From positions 1,426,001 through 1,490,000 of the forward strand of contig NZ_OY771430.1 of NCBI RefSeq assembly GCF_963674565.1: a DNA stretch of 64,000 nucleotides. Reading direction: 5' to 3'. The notes below the pieces were generated by a model. That model saw only the letters and a list, made by a program, of their open reading frames with translations, was not told where the DNA came from and ran no database searches. This DNA is from an uncultured Carboxylicivirga sp. Lineage in GTDB: Bacteria; Bacteroidota; Bacteroidia; Bacteroidales; Marinilabiliaceae. Positions 53,627 to 63,568 of this stretch are shown here, in pieces. How positions within the stretch are numbered: the stretch's first letter is position 1; each line of letters opens with the position of its first letter. Both the position numbers and the translations under genes were made by a program.

Positions 53627-53787
53627 TCTAACCTTAAATCAATTAAAAATATCTAATTCATTTTAAAAATGAAACAATTGATTCGTTAGGTTTATGGTAA
53701 AGATATTGTTGAAGAATAAACGAACAAACACCGATATTAATCCTTTAATATTACATATCTATCCTTAAAAAATAAAAGAATAACATT

Positions 53788-54735
53788 ATGAGTGAAAGAA
53801 GAAAAATTAAGAATACCGAGCTCATGGTTAGCAAAATTAACCTGGGAGGTAATGTGTTCGGATGGACGCTGGATGAACAGCAATCGTTTAAGGTTCTTGA
53901 TGCCTTTATTGATGAAGGTTTCAATTTTATTGATACGGCAGATACTTATCCCTGGTGGGTAAATGGTAAAGGTGGACTTTCAGAATCTATCATTGGTAAA
54001 TGGATGAAGAAAAAAGGTATTAGAAGTGATTTAATTATAGCAACTAAAGTTGGATCAGAAACAAAAGAACACGGTTTTGATATTAGTAAAAAACACATTC
54101 TTAAATCAGTTGATGAGTCCCTTCAACGACTACAAACCGACTACATTGATTTGTATTATACCCATTTTGATGATAATAAAACTCCCATAGAAGAGACCTT
54201 ATCTGCCTATGACGAAGTTGTTCGAGCAGGTAAGGTCAGACATATTGCTGCTTCGAATATATCCCCAACCAGACTGATCCAATCATTAGAAATTGCCGAA
54301 CAGAACAAATTCCCGAAATATGTTGCTCTTCAGCCTCATTATAATTTGGTTGAAAGAACTAAATATGAAAGTGAATACCTACCTCTTGTTAAGAAATATG
54401 ATTTAAGTGTTTTTCCATATTGGTCGTTGGCATCCGGATTTCTAACAGGAAAATACAGAACAGATAATGATTTAAGCAAAAGTGTTCGAGGCGCAGGAGC
54501 TAAACAATATATGAATTCGAAAGGTTTTGCTATTCTGAATGCGTTGGATCAAACAGCTGAAAAACATAACACAAAACAGGCGGCAATATCATTGGCTTGG
54601 CTTCTGGCTCAAACCAATATTTTGGCACCTATTGCCAGTGCCACCAGTCATGTTCAACTTGAAACTCTGTTTGAGGCAACTAAAATTCATTTGGATAAGG
54701 ATGATCTTCAACTATTAGATAGTGTGAGTAATTAA
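53788..54735 (+). CDS. Aldo/keto reductase
   Basis: The 315-aa TIM-barrel oxidoreductase has the catalytic set: D in FIDTADTYPWW with Y, K in IIATKVGSE, and H in DLYYTHFDD. NADPH-binding residues near the C-terminus are seen in ATSHVQLETLFEA. It reduces aldehydes or ketones; the substrate is unknown. It resembles the YajO/YhdN-type group of AKRs. It is monocistronic with a terminator 15 bp after the stop. Confidence 0.9.
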   Translation: MSERRKIKNTELMVSKINLGGNVFGWTLDEQQSFKVLDAFIDEGFNFIDTADTYPWWVNGKGGLSESIIGKWMKKKGIRSDLIIATKVGSETKEHGFDISKKHILKSVDESLQRLQTDYIDLYYTHFDDNKTPIEETLSAYDEVVRAGKVRHIAASNISPTRLIQSLEIAEQNKFPKYVALQPHYNLVERTKYESEYLPLVKKYDLSVFPYWSLASGFLTGKYRTDNDLSKSVRGAGAKQYMNSKGFAILNALDQTAEKHNTKQAAISLAWLLAQTNILAPIASATSHVQLETLFEATKIHLDKDDLQLLDSVSN

Positions 54736-54750
54736 GAACATTACAAAGCA

Positions 54751-54783
54751 AATGGTTGTCGAAATTATTTGGCAACCATTTTT
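54751..54783 (+). terminator. Terminator of the aldo/keto reductase gene
   Basis: The stem aatggttgtc / ggcaaccatt (10 bp with one wobble) has a 10-nt loop and is followed by TTTTT-like sequence. Confidence 0.75.
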
Positions 54784-54838
54784 AATGAATTCATAGGCAC
54801 TTCAGATTAAAAACAAAAAAAACATTAAACTAGACTAT

Positions 54839-55837
54839 ATGAAACACTTCCTTTTCATAATCATTACATTTTTCACTTTCGGATTTACTTCTTCACAAAC
54901 CAAGCAATTACAATGGCTTGACATAGAATTATCCAACTACACCTATCCATATCCTGTTTCAACCATTAATTTGTTTGTTCAAAATCAGGAGCTAAAAATG
55001 TCGTATATGGATGTTAAACCGGAAAATCCCAACGGTAGAAATATTGTTTTACTGCATGGTAAGAATTTTAATGGAGCTTATTGGAAAACAACAATTAATG
55101 CTCTTACAAAAGAAGGATACAGAGTGATTGTTCCTGATCAGATTGGTTTTGGAAAATCGTCAAAACCAGATCATTTTCATTACACTTTTCAACAATTGGC
55201 AATCAACACAAAAACTCTACTGGATTCATTGAACATTAATAAAACAGCAATACTCGGACATTCAATGGGTGGTATGTTGGCAACCCGATTTGCCTTAATG
55301 TATCCTAAAATTACCGAAAAACTAATATTGGAAAATCCTATTGGTCTTGAAGACTGGAAATTAAAAGTCCCTTATAAACCTGTTGAATGGTGGTATCAAA
55401 ATGAATTGAAAAAAAACTATGAAAGCATTAAAAAATATCAATTGGTAAGTTACTACGATAACAAATGGAAAACTGAATATGATGAATGGGTAAACTTACT
55501 GGCTGGCTGGACTTTGAACTCAGAATACAAAACCATTGCCTGGAATGCTGCCTTAACATATGACATGATTTTCACTCAACCTGTTGTCTATGAATTTGGC
55601 AATGTAAGTTCTCCAACTCTTCTTATTATTGGAACACGTGACCGAACAGCTCTTGGCAAACCTTTGGTTAGTGAAGATGTTAGAAAAACGATGGGGCTTT
55701 ATAATATACTAGGTAAAGAAACAAAAAAAGCAATCCCTAACGCCACACTTATAGAAATTGAAAACATTGGACACTTACCACACATAGAAGCTTTTGATCA
55801 GTTTATTCAGCCTCTATTAAAATTTCTAAAAGAATAA
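54839..55837 (+). CDS. Exported alpha/beta-hydrolase
   Basis: The 332-aa protein has a signal peptide (MKHFLFIIITFFTFGFTSSQ) and an alpha/beta-hydrolase fold: oxyanion HGKNFNGAYW, nucleophile S in GHSMGGM, acid D in LIIGTRDRTALG and H in IENIGHLPHIE. It is a serine esterase or lipase-type enzyme of the periplasm or cell surface. It resembles proline-iminopeptidase/epoxide-hydrolase-like sequences. The gene lies 38 bp before prmA on the same strand; prmA has its own -7 element. Confidence 0.85.
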   Translation: MKHFLFIIITFFTFGFTSSQTKQLQWLDIELSNYTYPYPVSTINLFVQNQELKMSYMDVKPENPNGRNIVLLHGKNFNGAYWKTTINALTKEGYRVIVPDQIGFGKSSKPDHFHYTFQQLAINTKTLLDSLNINKTAILGHSMGGMLATRFALMYPKITEKLILENPIGLEDWKLKVPYKPVEWWYQNELKKNYESIKKYQLVSYYDNKWKTEYDEWVNLLAGWTLNSEYKTIAWNAALTYDMIFTQPVVYEFGNVSSPTLLIIGTRDRTALGKPLVSEDVRKTMGLYNILGKETKKAIPNATLIEIENIGHLPHIEAFDQFIQPLLKFLKE

Positions 55838-55856
55838 TAACAAAGAATCTTTTCAG

Positions 55857-55864
55857 TACTTTTG
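55857..55864 (+). promoter_or_regulatory. -7 element of prmA
   Basis: TACTTTTG is an exact TAnnTTTG match only 11 bp before the prmA ATG, giving a very short leader. A -33 is not obvious. Confidence 0.4.
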
Positions 55865-55874
55865 CAAAAAAACG

Positions 55875-56714
55875 ATGGAATATACAAAAGTAGCGGTAAC
55901 ACTTACCCCAGTCAATGAAATTGCCAGTGACTTGTTAATGGCACAAATGGGAGAACTTGGATTTGAAAGTTTTAGTGAAACTGAATATGGTTTCGATGCC
56001 TTTATTCCTTCAAAAGATTACAACTCTTCCTTATTAAAATCAATTCATAATCCATTAGAAGGCATTAAATTAAGTTTTAAAGACGAAGTTATGCCTGATA
56101 TTAATTGGAACGAAGAGTGGGAAAAAAATTATTTTCAGCCAATAGTTATTGCGAATAAATGTGTTGTACGAAGCCCTTTTCACATTTTAGAAGGCAACTA
56201 TAAATATGAAATTTTGATTGAACCCAAAATGTCCTTTGGTACGGGCCATCATTCAACAACAAGCCAGATGTTACAATTCATACTGGAGACTGATGTTAAA
56301 GGCAAGTCTGTTTTGGATATGGGATGTGGCACTGGTATATTAGGAATGCTTTGCTCCATGAAAAAAGCATCTTCAATTGTTGGTATAGACATTGATGAAT
56401 GGGCCTATAATAATGCCATCGAAAACCTTTCTTTGAATAAAATAAAAAACATGACTATCGAAATAGGTGGTGCAGATCGATTAGCCAATAGAAGTTTCGA
56501 TATAATTTTAGCCAATATCAACCGTAATATACTTCTAGAGGATATAAAATACTATCAGGCTTCTCTCATTAAAGGAGGTCAATTATTACTAAGTGGATTT
56601 TACCAGGAAGATCTGGATATTATCAATCAGGAATGTGAAAAGTATAAGTTAAAGTACATTTCACATAAAAATGAAAACAATTGGGTTGCAGCTTCGTATA
56701 TATTGGCTGAGTAG
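55875..56714 (+). CDS. prmA: Ribosomal protein L11 methyltransferase
   Basis: The 279-aa protein has an N-terminal substrate-recognition domain (about 1-95) and a Rossmann methyltransferase domain with SAM motif I LDMGCGTGILGML, motif II (GIDIDEW) and motif IV NINRNIL. The GTGHHSTTSQMLQF block is typical of PrmA. It trimethylates ribosomal protein L11. Its length is normal for Bacteroidota. Confidence 0.93.
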   Translation: MEYTKVAVTLTPVNEIASDLLMAQMGELGFESFSETEYGFDAFIPSKDYNSSLLKSIHNPLEGIKLSFKDEVMPDINWNEEWEKNYFQPIVIANKCVVRSPFHILEGNYKYEILIEPKMSFGTGHHSTTSQMLQFILETDVKGKSVLDMGCGTGILGMLCSMKKASSIVGIDIDEWAYNNAIENLSLNKIKNMTIEIGGADRLANRSFDIILANINRNILLEDIKYYQASLIKGGQLLLSGFYQEDLDIINQECEKYKLKYISHKNENNWVAASYILAE

Positions 56715-56751
56715 CGAGATTTTAATGCCATTGCTGAAAAGTTATTAACCT

Positions 56752-59700
56752 ATGATTAAACGTTTACAAGCACTATCTATATTTCTGTTTATACTTTTAT
56801 CAATTTCGGCCCAGGTAACAAAGTTCAGCGATTCTCCGGATCTATTTTTGGAAGAGTTGAATGAAAAGTTTACTAATGTTGCCAATAAAAAGGAAGCAAA
56901 AGAATACATGGAGAGTTTCGAATTATTTTGGAACAATCCTGAATTGGATGACTCCTTAAAACATCTGGTTATTAAAACATGTAACAAACTGGCTGTTAAA
57001 AGAGCTCGCCCGTATCCAGATTACCATTCATACCTTTCAACAATCATGACATTTAAAACAAATGAGCATGATTTAACCAGCTTTAATGTATGGCATAGTG
57101 CTGTTGATAGTCTTTTGGCTACACCTCGTTATGCTTTACGTCATTTGATCAGCTTTCTTAGTATTAGCAATGATTTAATATCCAGCAATATCATTTTCTC
57201 AACCCCTGCTGTTAACTGGCAATGTAATACAAAAGACTATCGATACTTTTTGGAAGGTGATAAGCTTGCCATTAAGATTGGTGAAACAGATCTCGTTTGT
57301 CATTCTAAAAATGATAGCATTATTATTTTTGAGACCAAGGGAATATTTTATCCTTTAGATAAAATATGGAAAGGAGATAAAGGTAGAATTACATGGGAAC
57401 GATCAGATTTTAAACCGGATATGGTCTATGCAACCTTCGATAATTATCAGGTTGAGATGGATAAACCCTCATTTGAAGTTGATTCTGTTTTGTTTTACAA
57501 CAAACATTATTTCGATCATGCTTTGCATGGCAGAGTCTCTCATAAGGTAATGACGGTGACTTCACCGGCAAGTACTATTTATCCTAAATTTATTACAACC
57601 AAACAGAGATTTACTATCGAAAAAATTCACCCGAGTATTGATTATGAGGGTGGTTTTGCTCAAAACGGAGCAAAGTTCTTAGGTGCAGGTACCGAAGATA
57701 ATCCGGCAACCATTACAATATCGCGAAACGACACTGTATTTATGACTGCAAAGTCGTTATATTTTGCTCTCCGAAAGGATCAGATACTTAGTAACGACAC
57801 TGAGATAAAGATTAAATTGGATACAGGCTTTGTTTATCATCCTGGATTGATATTTAAGTACATGGCCGACTTAAATGAAATACATCTGATCAGAAATGGT
57901 GAAGGCCTTGCTTTAAGTCCCTACTTTGACACCTTCCATAATATAAGTATGGATGTTGAGCTAATAAAATGGGAAATTGGAAGTCAGTATATGGATTTGC
58001 GAATGATCTCAGGTGCTGCTCAGAACCAGGCTTTTTTTGAATCTTTAAGTTATTTCAGAGAAGAATTCTATAACCGACTCCAAGGAATGGATGCCATTCA
58101 TCCATTACAAGGCCTTAAAAACTGTAGTAAATATTACCATGGCAGGCCTTTTACGGCATCGGAATATGCACAGTACATGGGTTTACCTGAGAGCCCTATT
58201 CGTCAGCAGGTAATTGAATTATCATTTTACGGCTTTATCGGATACAATGTAAATACCGATGAAATAACCATTCGTCAACGACTACAGGATTATTTACTTT
58301 TCCGATTAGGTAAGAAAGACTTTGATGTTATTCGTTTTAATTCTATCACTCCAGGAGAAATTGTTAATGCTCAACTCGATTTGAAGAATTACGACCTTAA
58401 TATGAATGGTGTTGAGTCAATTTCTATTTGTGATCACCAGAATGTTGTTTTCTTCCCCGAAAACAAAGAAATTATATTGAAAGAAAACCGAAACTTTGTC
58501 TTCAACGGAACCATCAATGCCGGTATGCTAAACTTATTTGGTAACGGCTTTAAATTCTCATACGAGGACTTCAGGATTGATATGAGTAATATTGATTCAT
58601 TACGAATGAAAGTATTATCGGGTGAAACAGACTACTTTGGTCAACCACTTCTTAAAACAGTTAATAATACTATAGCTCACTTATCCGGTTATCTTCAAAT
58701 TGATGATTCTGATAACAAATCCGGTGCAAAGAAAAATCCTCATTACCCTATCCTGAACAGTAAAATTGAATCACAGGTATTTTTCGATCGAAAAGACATT
58801 CAGAATGGTGCTTACGACAGAGAAAACTTTTTCTTTACACTCGATCCTTTCGAGATGGATAGTATTAATACGCTTACACCAGACAACTTTAATTTCGGTG
58901 GAGTTTTTGAATCAAATATATTCCCGACATTCAGAGACAGTTTAACAATTCGACCTGATTATTCACTTGGATTTACTCGTAATACACCCGAAGAAGGATA
59001 TCCGATTTACAATAATAAAGCAACTTTTACCAACCATATCGATTTAAGTAATGCAGGTTTAAAAGGGAATGGAATTCTTGAATACGTAACTACTACATCG
59101 CACTCTGAAGAGTTTACATTTTTACCAGATAAGGTGACAGGTCAGGCTCATAAATTCACAGTGGATAAACGTGTTGAAGGAACTAAATATCCCGATGTTC
59201 AGGCGAACTATGTTGTTGTTGAATATTTACCTGAGAAGGAAGAGATTTGGGCAAAAACACAGGAAGAAAACTTCACAATGTTTAACAAAGAAGCCCAGTT
59301 AAAAGGCCGCATGAAGGTTACACCTTACGGATCAACCGGAGCGGGCACTTTCTATATGCGAAGTGCAAATCTGGTGTCAAAAGAAATGGACTTCAGCGAT
59401 CATGTAGTAGTAGCAGACTCATCTGACTTTAACCTGGCCGGTACTGAAATGGAAGGTGTTAGTTTCTCTACCACCAACCTGATTTCGAATATAGATTTTG
59501 AAACCCGTCAAGGTACATTCTCTTCACGCAGCGGTGGTAGTAGAGTAGATTTTACCGACAACCGATACATTTCATTTATCAGCGAATTCTCATGGGATAT
59601 GGATAAAAATGATATCTATATGGGAGCCAGAGGATCAAAAGGAAACCGTTTTATTTCAACTCATCGTCGCCAGGATTCATTGTCATTCTATGTTCCAATG

Positions 59701-61161
59701 GCCAGATATGATGTGGAGTTAAAAACTATCTATGCTGAAGAAGTTAAACAAATAGATGTTGGAGATGCCAACCTGATGCTGAGTGACGGTTTCGTTACAA
59801 TTCGTGAAGATGCAGCAATTGATCCGCTTGATAGTGTTAAGATTATTTTACAGCAAGACAGTGCTTTTACTCATGTTTTATATGACTCAAGAGTGAATGT
59901 TATTGGTAAATATGAATACAATGGGTATGGTAAATATGACTACTTCAATGGTGACGGTAAGAAACTAACCATTGCCATGCATAACATTAGCCTGGATAAG
60001 GAAAATAAAACTTTTGCTGAAGGTAAGATAACAGAAAAAGACCTATTCACTTTCAATAGTCATTTTGCCTTTAAAGGAGATATTAAACTGGAAGCAGCCT
60101 ATAAGGACTTAAACTTTAATGGTGGAGCACAAATGCTACATCGTTGCCCAACAGGACCGCAAACATACGTTCGATTTGATTCCCGTATGGATGCCAATAA
60201 TGTTAGAATTCCAATAACAGAAGAGTCTCAAAGTTTCGAATACAGTAACATTTACAAGGATTTCTTCATTACAAAGGACAGTACTCATGTATACAGTTCT
60301 TTCCTCGAAAGCAGGGAAGATTACAGCGACATTCCTATGATCACAGGTGATGGATATTTAATTTATAATGATAAGAACAAGTCTTTCGACATAGCCTCTG
60401 AATACAAGCATGCAAATCCTGATTCAATAGGTAAAATCATTAGTTTCCGTGAATCAGATTGTAACATTATGGCCGAAGGTAAATTTGATATGGGTATAGA
60501 TCTGGATCAGATTAAACTTTTATCATCAGGTACTTTATTGGACCAAAGAGACAAAGAAGAAATAACTGTAAGTACGATGTTAGGTATTGATTTCTTCTTT
60601 AATCAGGAGGCTCTAGATGTACTGTATTCAACCATACTAAATTCATCAGCTAAAGAATCAACGCTTACCAAAGAAACTTTTACAAAAAGATTGTCAGAAC
60701 TGGCTGGCCGAAAAGAAGCTGAAAAGATGGAAGCTGAGCGAAATGGCACTGGTGCATCAGAAAAGATACCGGAAGAATTAAAGCAAATGCTGTTCTTTAG
60801 TAATATAGATTTTATTTGGGACTCAGGAGAAAGAGCATTCAGAGCAGATGGTGAGGTTGACCTTGCCTATTTGAAAGAATATATCGTTAATCGAAAAGCA
60901 AAAGTTAAAGCTGAAATAATGCGAAAAAGAAGTGGAAATTCACTTGACATGTATATTGAATTTGATGAAAACACCTGGGTTTATTTCACTTACAAAAATG
61001 GTATGATGCAAACACTATCATCTAATAAAGAATACAACCAGATTGTACAGGCTTTAAAGGCAGATGATCGTAAACAAAATGTTGGTATTGGAGAGAAATC
61101 ATTCACCTTCATTATGGCACCCGAAAGTAAGAAGAGTAGATTCCTTGATCGTTTTGAATAA
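56752..61161 (+). CDS. Large exported protein of unknown function, 1469 aa
   Basis: I do not recognise a named family. A signal peptide (IFLFILLSISAQ) is followed by about 1450 residues rich in short beta-strands with repeated patterns of the type FTMFNKEAQLKGRMKVTP... and MDFSDHVVVADSSDFNLAG, which look like the stacked beta-jellyroll repeats of LptA/OstA or AsmA-like proteins. A late KRLSELAGRKEAEKMEAERN segment (about 1300-1330) is a charged helix. There is no terminal beta-barrel or T9SS signal. The C-terminus is basic. A role in lipid or envelope transport is only a suggestion from the repeat look. It lies 37 bp after prmA. Confidence 0.75.
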   Translation: MIKRLQALSIFLFILLSISAQVTKFSDSPDLFLEELNEKFTNVANKKEAKEYMESFELFWNNPELDDSLKHLVIKTCNKLAVKRARPYPDYHSYLSTIMTFKTNEHDLTSFNVWHSAVDSLLATPRYALRHLISFLSISNDLISSNIIFSTPAVNWQCNTKDYRYFLEGDKLAIKIGETDLVCHSKNDSIIIFETKGIFYPLDKIWKGDKGRITWERSDFKPDMVYATFDNYQVEMDKPSFEVDSVLFYNKHYFDHALHGRVSHKVMTVTSPASTIYPKFITTKQRFTIEKIHPSIDYEGGFAQNGAKFLGAGTEDNPATITISRNDTVFMTAKSLYFALRKDQILSNDTEIKIKLDTGFVYHPGLIFKYMADLNEIHLIRNGEGLALSPYFDTFHNISMDVELIKWEIGSQYMDLRMISGAAQNQAFFESLSYFREEFYNRLQGMDAIHPLQGLKNCSKYYHGRPFTASEYAQYMGLPESPIRQQVIELSFYGFIGYNVNTDEITIRQRLQDYLLFRLGKKDFDVIRFNSITPGEIVNAQLDLKNYDLNMNGVESISICDHQNVVFFPENKEIILKENRNFVFNGTINAGMLNLFGNGFKFSYEDFRIDMSNIDSLRMKVLSGETDYFGQPLLKTVNNTIAHLSGYLQIDDSDNKSGAKKNPHYPILNSKIESQVFFDRKDIQNGAYDRENFFFTLDPFEMDSINTLTPDNFNFGGVFESNIFPTFRDSLTIRPDYSLGFTRNTPEEGYPIYNNKATFTNHIDLSNAGLKGNGILEYVTTTSHSEEFTFLPDKVTGQAHKFTVDKRVEGTKYPDVQANYVVVEYLPEKEEIWAKTQEENFTMFNKEAQLKGRMKVTPYGSTGAGTFYMRSANLVSKEMDFSDHVVVADSSDFNLAGTEMEGVSFSTTNLISNIDFETRQGTFSSRSGGSRVDFTDNRYISFISEFSWDMDKNDIYMGARGSKGNRFISTHRRQDSLSFYVPMARYDVELKTIYAEEVKQIDVGDANLMLSDGFVTIREDAAIDPLDSVKIILQQDSAFTHVLYDSRVNVIGKYEYNGYGKYDYFNGDGKKLTIAMHNISLDKENKTFAEGKITEKDLFTFNSHFAFKGDIKLEAAYKDLNFNGGAQMLHRCPTGPQTYVRFDSRMDANNVRIPITEESQSFEYSNIYKDFFITKDSTHVYSSFLESREDYSDIPMITGDGYLIYNDKNKSFDIASEYKHANPDSIGKIISFRESDCNIMAEGKFDMGIDLDQIKLLSSGTLLDQRDKEEITVSTMLGIDFFFNQEALDVLYSTILNSSAKESTLTKETFTKRLSELAGRKEAEKMEAERNGTGASEKIPEELKQMLFFSNIDFIWDSGERAFRADGEVDLAYLKEYIVNRKAKVKAEIMRKRSGNSLDMYIEFDENTWVYFTYKNGMMQTLSSNKEYNQIVQALKADDRKQNVGIGEKSFTFIMAPESKKSRFLDRFE

Positions 61162-61174
61162 AAACAAAATCATT

Positions 61175-61218
61175 ATAACAAAAAACTCCGTTGAAAAATC
61201 AACGGAGTTTTTTGTTAT
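61175..61218. terminator. Shared bidirectional terminator, 19-20 bp stem
   Basis: The perfect stem taacaaaaaactccgttg / its complement (61176-61193 with 61200-61217), loop 6 nt, has A-runs and T-runs on both sides, so it works in both directions. It overlaps the stop codon of the RsmI-family gene on the minus strand. Confidence 0.9.
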
Positions 61219-61919
61219 GCTAAAATTAAGAATATTGCGGGTCGCTTATTAATATCAGGAACCTTGCCTTTCCATTGTGCTATACTCTTGGTAACGATGT
61301 ATTCTGTTTCAAGCGAAATGTCGCATGCAATACACAAACGTGTTTTAGGACTACAGGTTTGAAGAATATCCTGCAACATACGCATATTTCTATATGGTGC
61401 TTCAATAAAAAGTTGAGTCTGATTCTCTTTTCTTGAGCGATCTTCCAAAGCTTTTATTGCTTTTGGAGCCTCTCCTTTTTTTACAGGTAAATACCCGTGA
61501 AAAGCAAAACTCTGACCATTCAATCCGGAAGCCATCACTGACATCAGAATAGATGATGGACCAACCAAAGGAATCACTCTAATATTACTCTCATGTGCTA
61601 ATTTAGCAATATCAGCTCCTGGGTCAGCGACCCCAGGACAGCCGGCCTCTGAGATCATTCCCATATTTTTACCATCGTGTAAAGGTCTCAAGAATGAAGG
61701 TATATCATTCGTCTGAGTATGTTTATCCAGTACAAAAAAAGTAAGTTCTTCAATCTCAATTTCCTTATCAACTTTTTTCAAAAATCGTCGGGCTGAACGG
61801 ACATTTTCAACGACAAAATATTTTAGAGACCTGATAATCTCAATTACATCCGTTGGTAAATTGTATTCAATCGGACTCTCCCCTAATGTATTGGGGATCA
61901 TATAAAGCTGACCTTTCAT
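61215..61919 (-). CDS. RsmI-family SAM-dependent methyltransferase
   Basis: The 234-aa tetrapyrrole-methylase-fold protein has the GMISEAGCPGVADPGADIAKLAHE (GxxSDAGxPxIxDPG) motif and VIPLVGPSSILMSVMASGLNGQSFAFHGYLP, both typical of RsmI (16S rRNA C1402 2'-O-methyltransferase). It is shorter than E. coli RsmI (about 286), lacking the C-terminal extension, as is usual in Bacteroidota. The function is presumed the same but not proven. It follows the 195-aa gene by 23 bp on the same strand. Confidence 0.8.
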   Translation of the reverse strand: MKGQLYMIPNTLGESPIEYNLPTDVIEIIRSLKYFVVENVRSARRFLKKVDKEIEIEELTFFVLDKHTQTNDIPSFLRPLHDGKNMGMISEAGCPGVADPGADIAKLAHESNIRVIPLVGPSSILMSVMASGLNGQSFAFHGYLPVKKGEAPKAIKALEDRSRKENQTQLFIEAPYRNMRMLQDILQTCSPKTRLCIACDISLETEYIVTKSIAQWKGKVPDINKRPAIFLILA

Positions 61920-61942
61920 TCGTAATTTGTAATTTTGTTGTA

Positions 61943-62530
61943 CTAAAAAATCATTGGGGTTCGTGTCTTAAATAACTCCCTGTACTGAGGAGGCAAATCA
62001 ATTATGTCTGTCATTAAGTCATTTAAAATATCAAGACTCTTATTTGATAATAATTCCATTACTTCTTCAATAGCTTCACCACATACCATATATGGAGCCT
62101 GATGAAAAAGCAATTCATTTCCAATGCATAAAGCATAAATCTGGAACTCATCAACCTCGTCGATTGATTTGTTTTTAACAATACAATTGTGAAGCCATAT
62201 ATCCGTATCAAACAACTCGTACTTCTTCAACTCCTTATCCCTTTTATCCAGATTTGTATGTGTATTGAAGTAATTATGTATCCTCTCTCTGGATTCCTCC
62301 GACAAGGATTCATTTATTTCCTGAATACAATCCATGCAATAAGCTACTTCGAAAATCATATCCCGCTTACCCTTAATCAAATCCTGGCCATAAGCCTTTT
62401 CGATGATATATGGTGCCCCCGTCTGAATAACATCCTTTTGACAGACCTTACAGTGAGTAAATGGCTTCTTTGTTGAATCAGAATAAAAAATTTCTGGTAT
62501 GGAAGAAGTATGAAAAGTGTTTCCAGACAT
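61943..62530 (-). CDS. Cysteine-motif soluble protein, 195 aa
   Basis: The start is placed at the ATG at 62530 because the longer reading frame would run into the divergent transporter's leader. Two cysteine pairs, CKVC and CMDC (about residues 24-27 and 61-64), look like zinc-binding knuckles or redox pairs. The rest is acidic and helical. I know no function. It precedes the RsmI-family gene by 23 bp and is divergent from the BASS transporter. Confidence 0.6.
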   Translation of the reverse strand: MSGNTFHTSSIPEIFYSDSTKKPFTHCKVCQKDVIQTGAPYIIEKAYGQDLIKGKRDMIFEVAYCMDCIQEINESLSEESRERIHNYFNTHTNLDKRDKELKKYELFDTDIWLHNCIVKNKSIDEVDEFQIYALCIGNELLFHQAPYMVCGEAIEEVMELLSNKSLDILNDLMTDIIDLPPQYRELFKTRTPMIF

Positions 62531-62662
62531 ATTAATTGATTTATTCTTCAAAAATAGGAAAGCTTTTGCAATAACCTCAATGAACAATAGATATATATCA
62601 TGTTTTCTTACCGGCAAAGCCATTTTCAATTTTGTAAGTTTGTCTATACCAATCAACACAAC

Positions 62663-63568
62663 ATGAAAATAATTCTTTCATTCATAACCAATCGAAATGT
62701 AATTCTAATAATGGCAGTATTACTTGGATTGATTATAGGCGATTTTGCCATTCATTTGAAAAAATACACAACATATATACTGGCTCTGGTTATGACTTTT
62801 TCGATGACCAATATTCGTACCCAAAGCCTATACCCTTTTAATAAACTCTTATTACCGATGTTAAAAGGAGCTTTATTAAACTACATTCTTTATGCAGTTA
62901 TCATGCTTACATCAGCCCGATTATTGATTTCTGATGAAGAATTATTCTATGGTTTTGTTATCATTGCAACAACAGCTCCCGGGGTAGCGATCATTCCATT
63001 CTCTTCCATTCTAAAAGGTGATATTGAGTATTCGATTAAAGGTGTTTTAGGAGCCTTTTTCTTAACCATAATTCTTACTCCATTCGTTGTGGGATTTTTA
63101 ACCGGTAATAACGAAATATCATCTTCTAAGTTATTTGTATTAATGATAAAAACCATCATCATCCCATTGGTTTTATCCCGAATATTACTGATCGGAAAAA
63201 TCAGAGACCAAATTGAAAAGGTAAGAGGTAAAGTTGTGGACTGGGGTTTCGCCACACTTATTTTTATCGCTATTGGCGTCAACCGAGCAGTATTCTTCCA
63301 TCAAAGCAACATGCTGATCGGTATTGCAGTGGTACTTCTTATATCACATTTTGTTACTGGTATATTGCATGAATACCTATTCAACAGAATTTCAAAAGAT
63401 AAAGCTATCTTAACTTCCGACAATCTTTTACTTACCATTAAAAGTTCTGGATTTGCTGTTGTGTCAGCACTTGAGTTATTCGGCCAAAAAGCTGCAATAC
63501 CAACTGCTGTTTTACCAATTTTTGTATTGCTTTACCTTCTTTATTTATCCTTTCGAAAAGGAAGCTAA
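62663..63568 (+). CDS. BASS-type (bile acid:Na+ symporter family) transporter
   Basis: The protein is 301 aa from the ATG at 62663; an upstream in-frame ATG (62600) would lie over the divergent gene. Nine to ten hydrophobic segments carry family landmarks: TTAPGVAIIPFSSILKGDIE and IKSSGFAVVSALELFGQKAA near the two crossover helices. Members move bile acids, pantoate, pyruvate or sulfonates with sodium; the substrate is unknown. Its stop overlaps the stop of the converging MFS gene by 3 bases. Confidence 0.75.
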   Translation: MKIILSFITNRNVILIMAVLLGLIIGDFAIHLKKYTTYILALVMTFSMTNIRTQSLYPFNKLLLPMLKGALLNYILYAVIMLTSARLLISDEELFYGFVIIATTAPGVAIIPFSSILKGDIEYSIKGVLGAFFLTIILTPFVVGFLTGNNEISSSKLFVLMIKTIIIPLVLSRILLIGKIRDQIEKVRGKVVDWGFATLIFIAIGVNRAVFFHQSNMLIGIAVVLLISHFVTGILHEYLFNRISKDKAILTSDNLLLTIKSSGFAVVSALELFGQKAAIPTAVLPIFVLLYLLYLSFRKGS

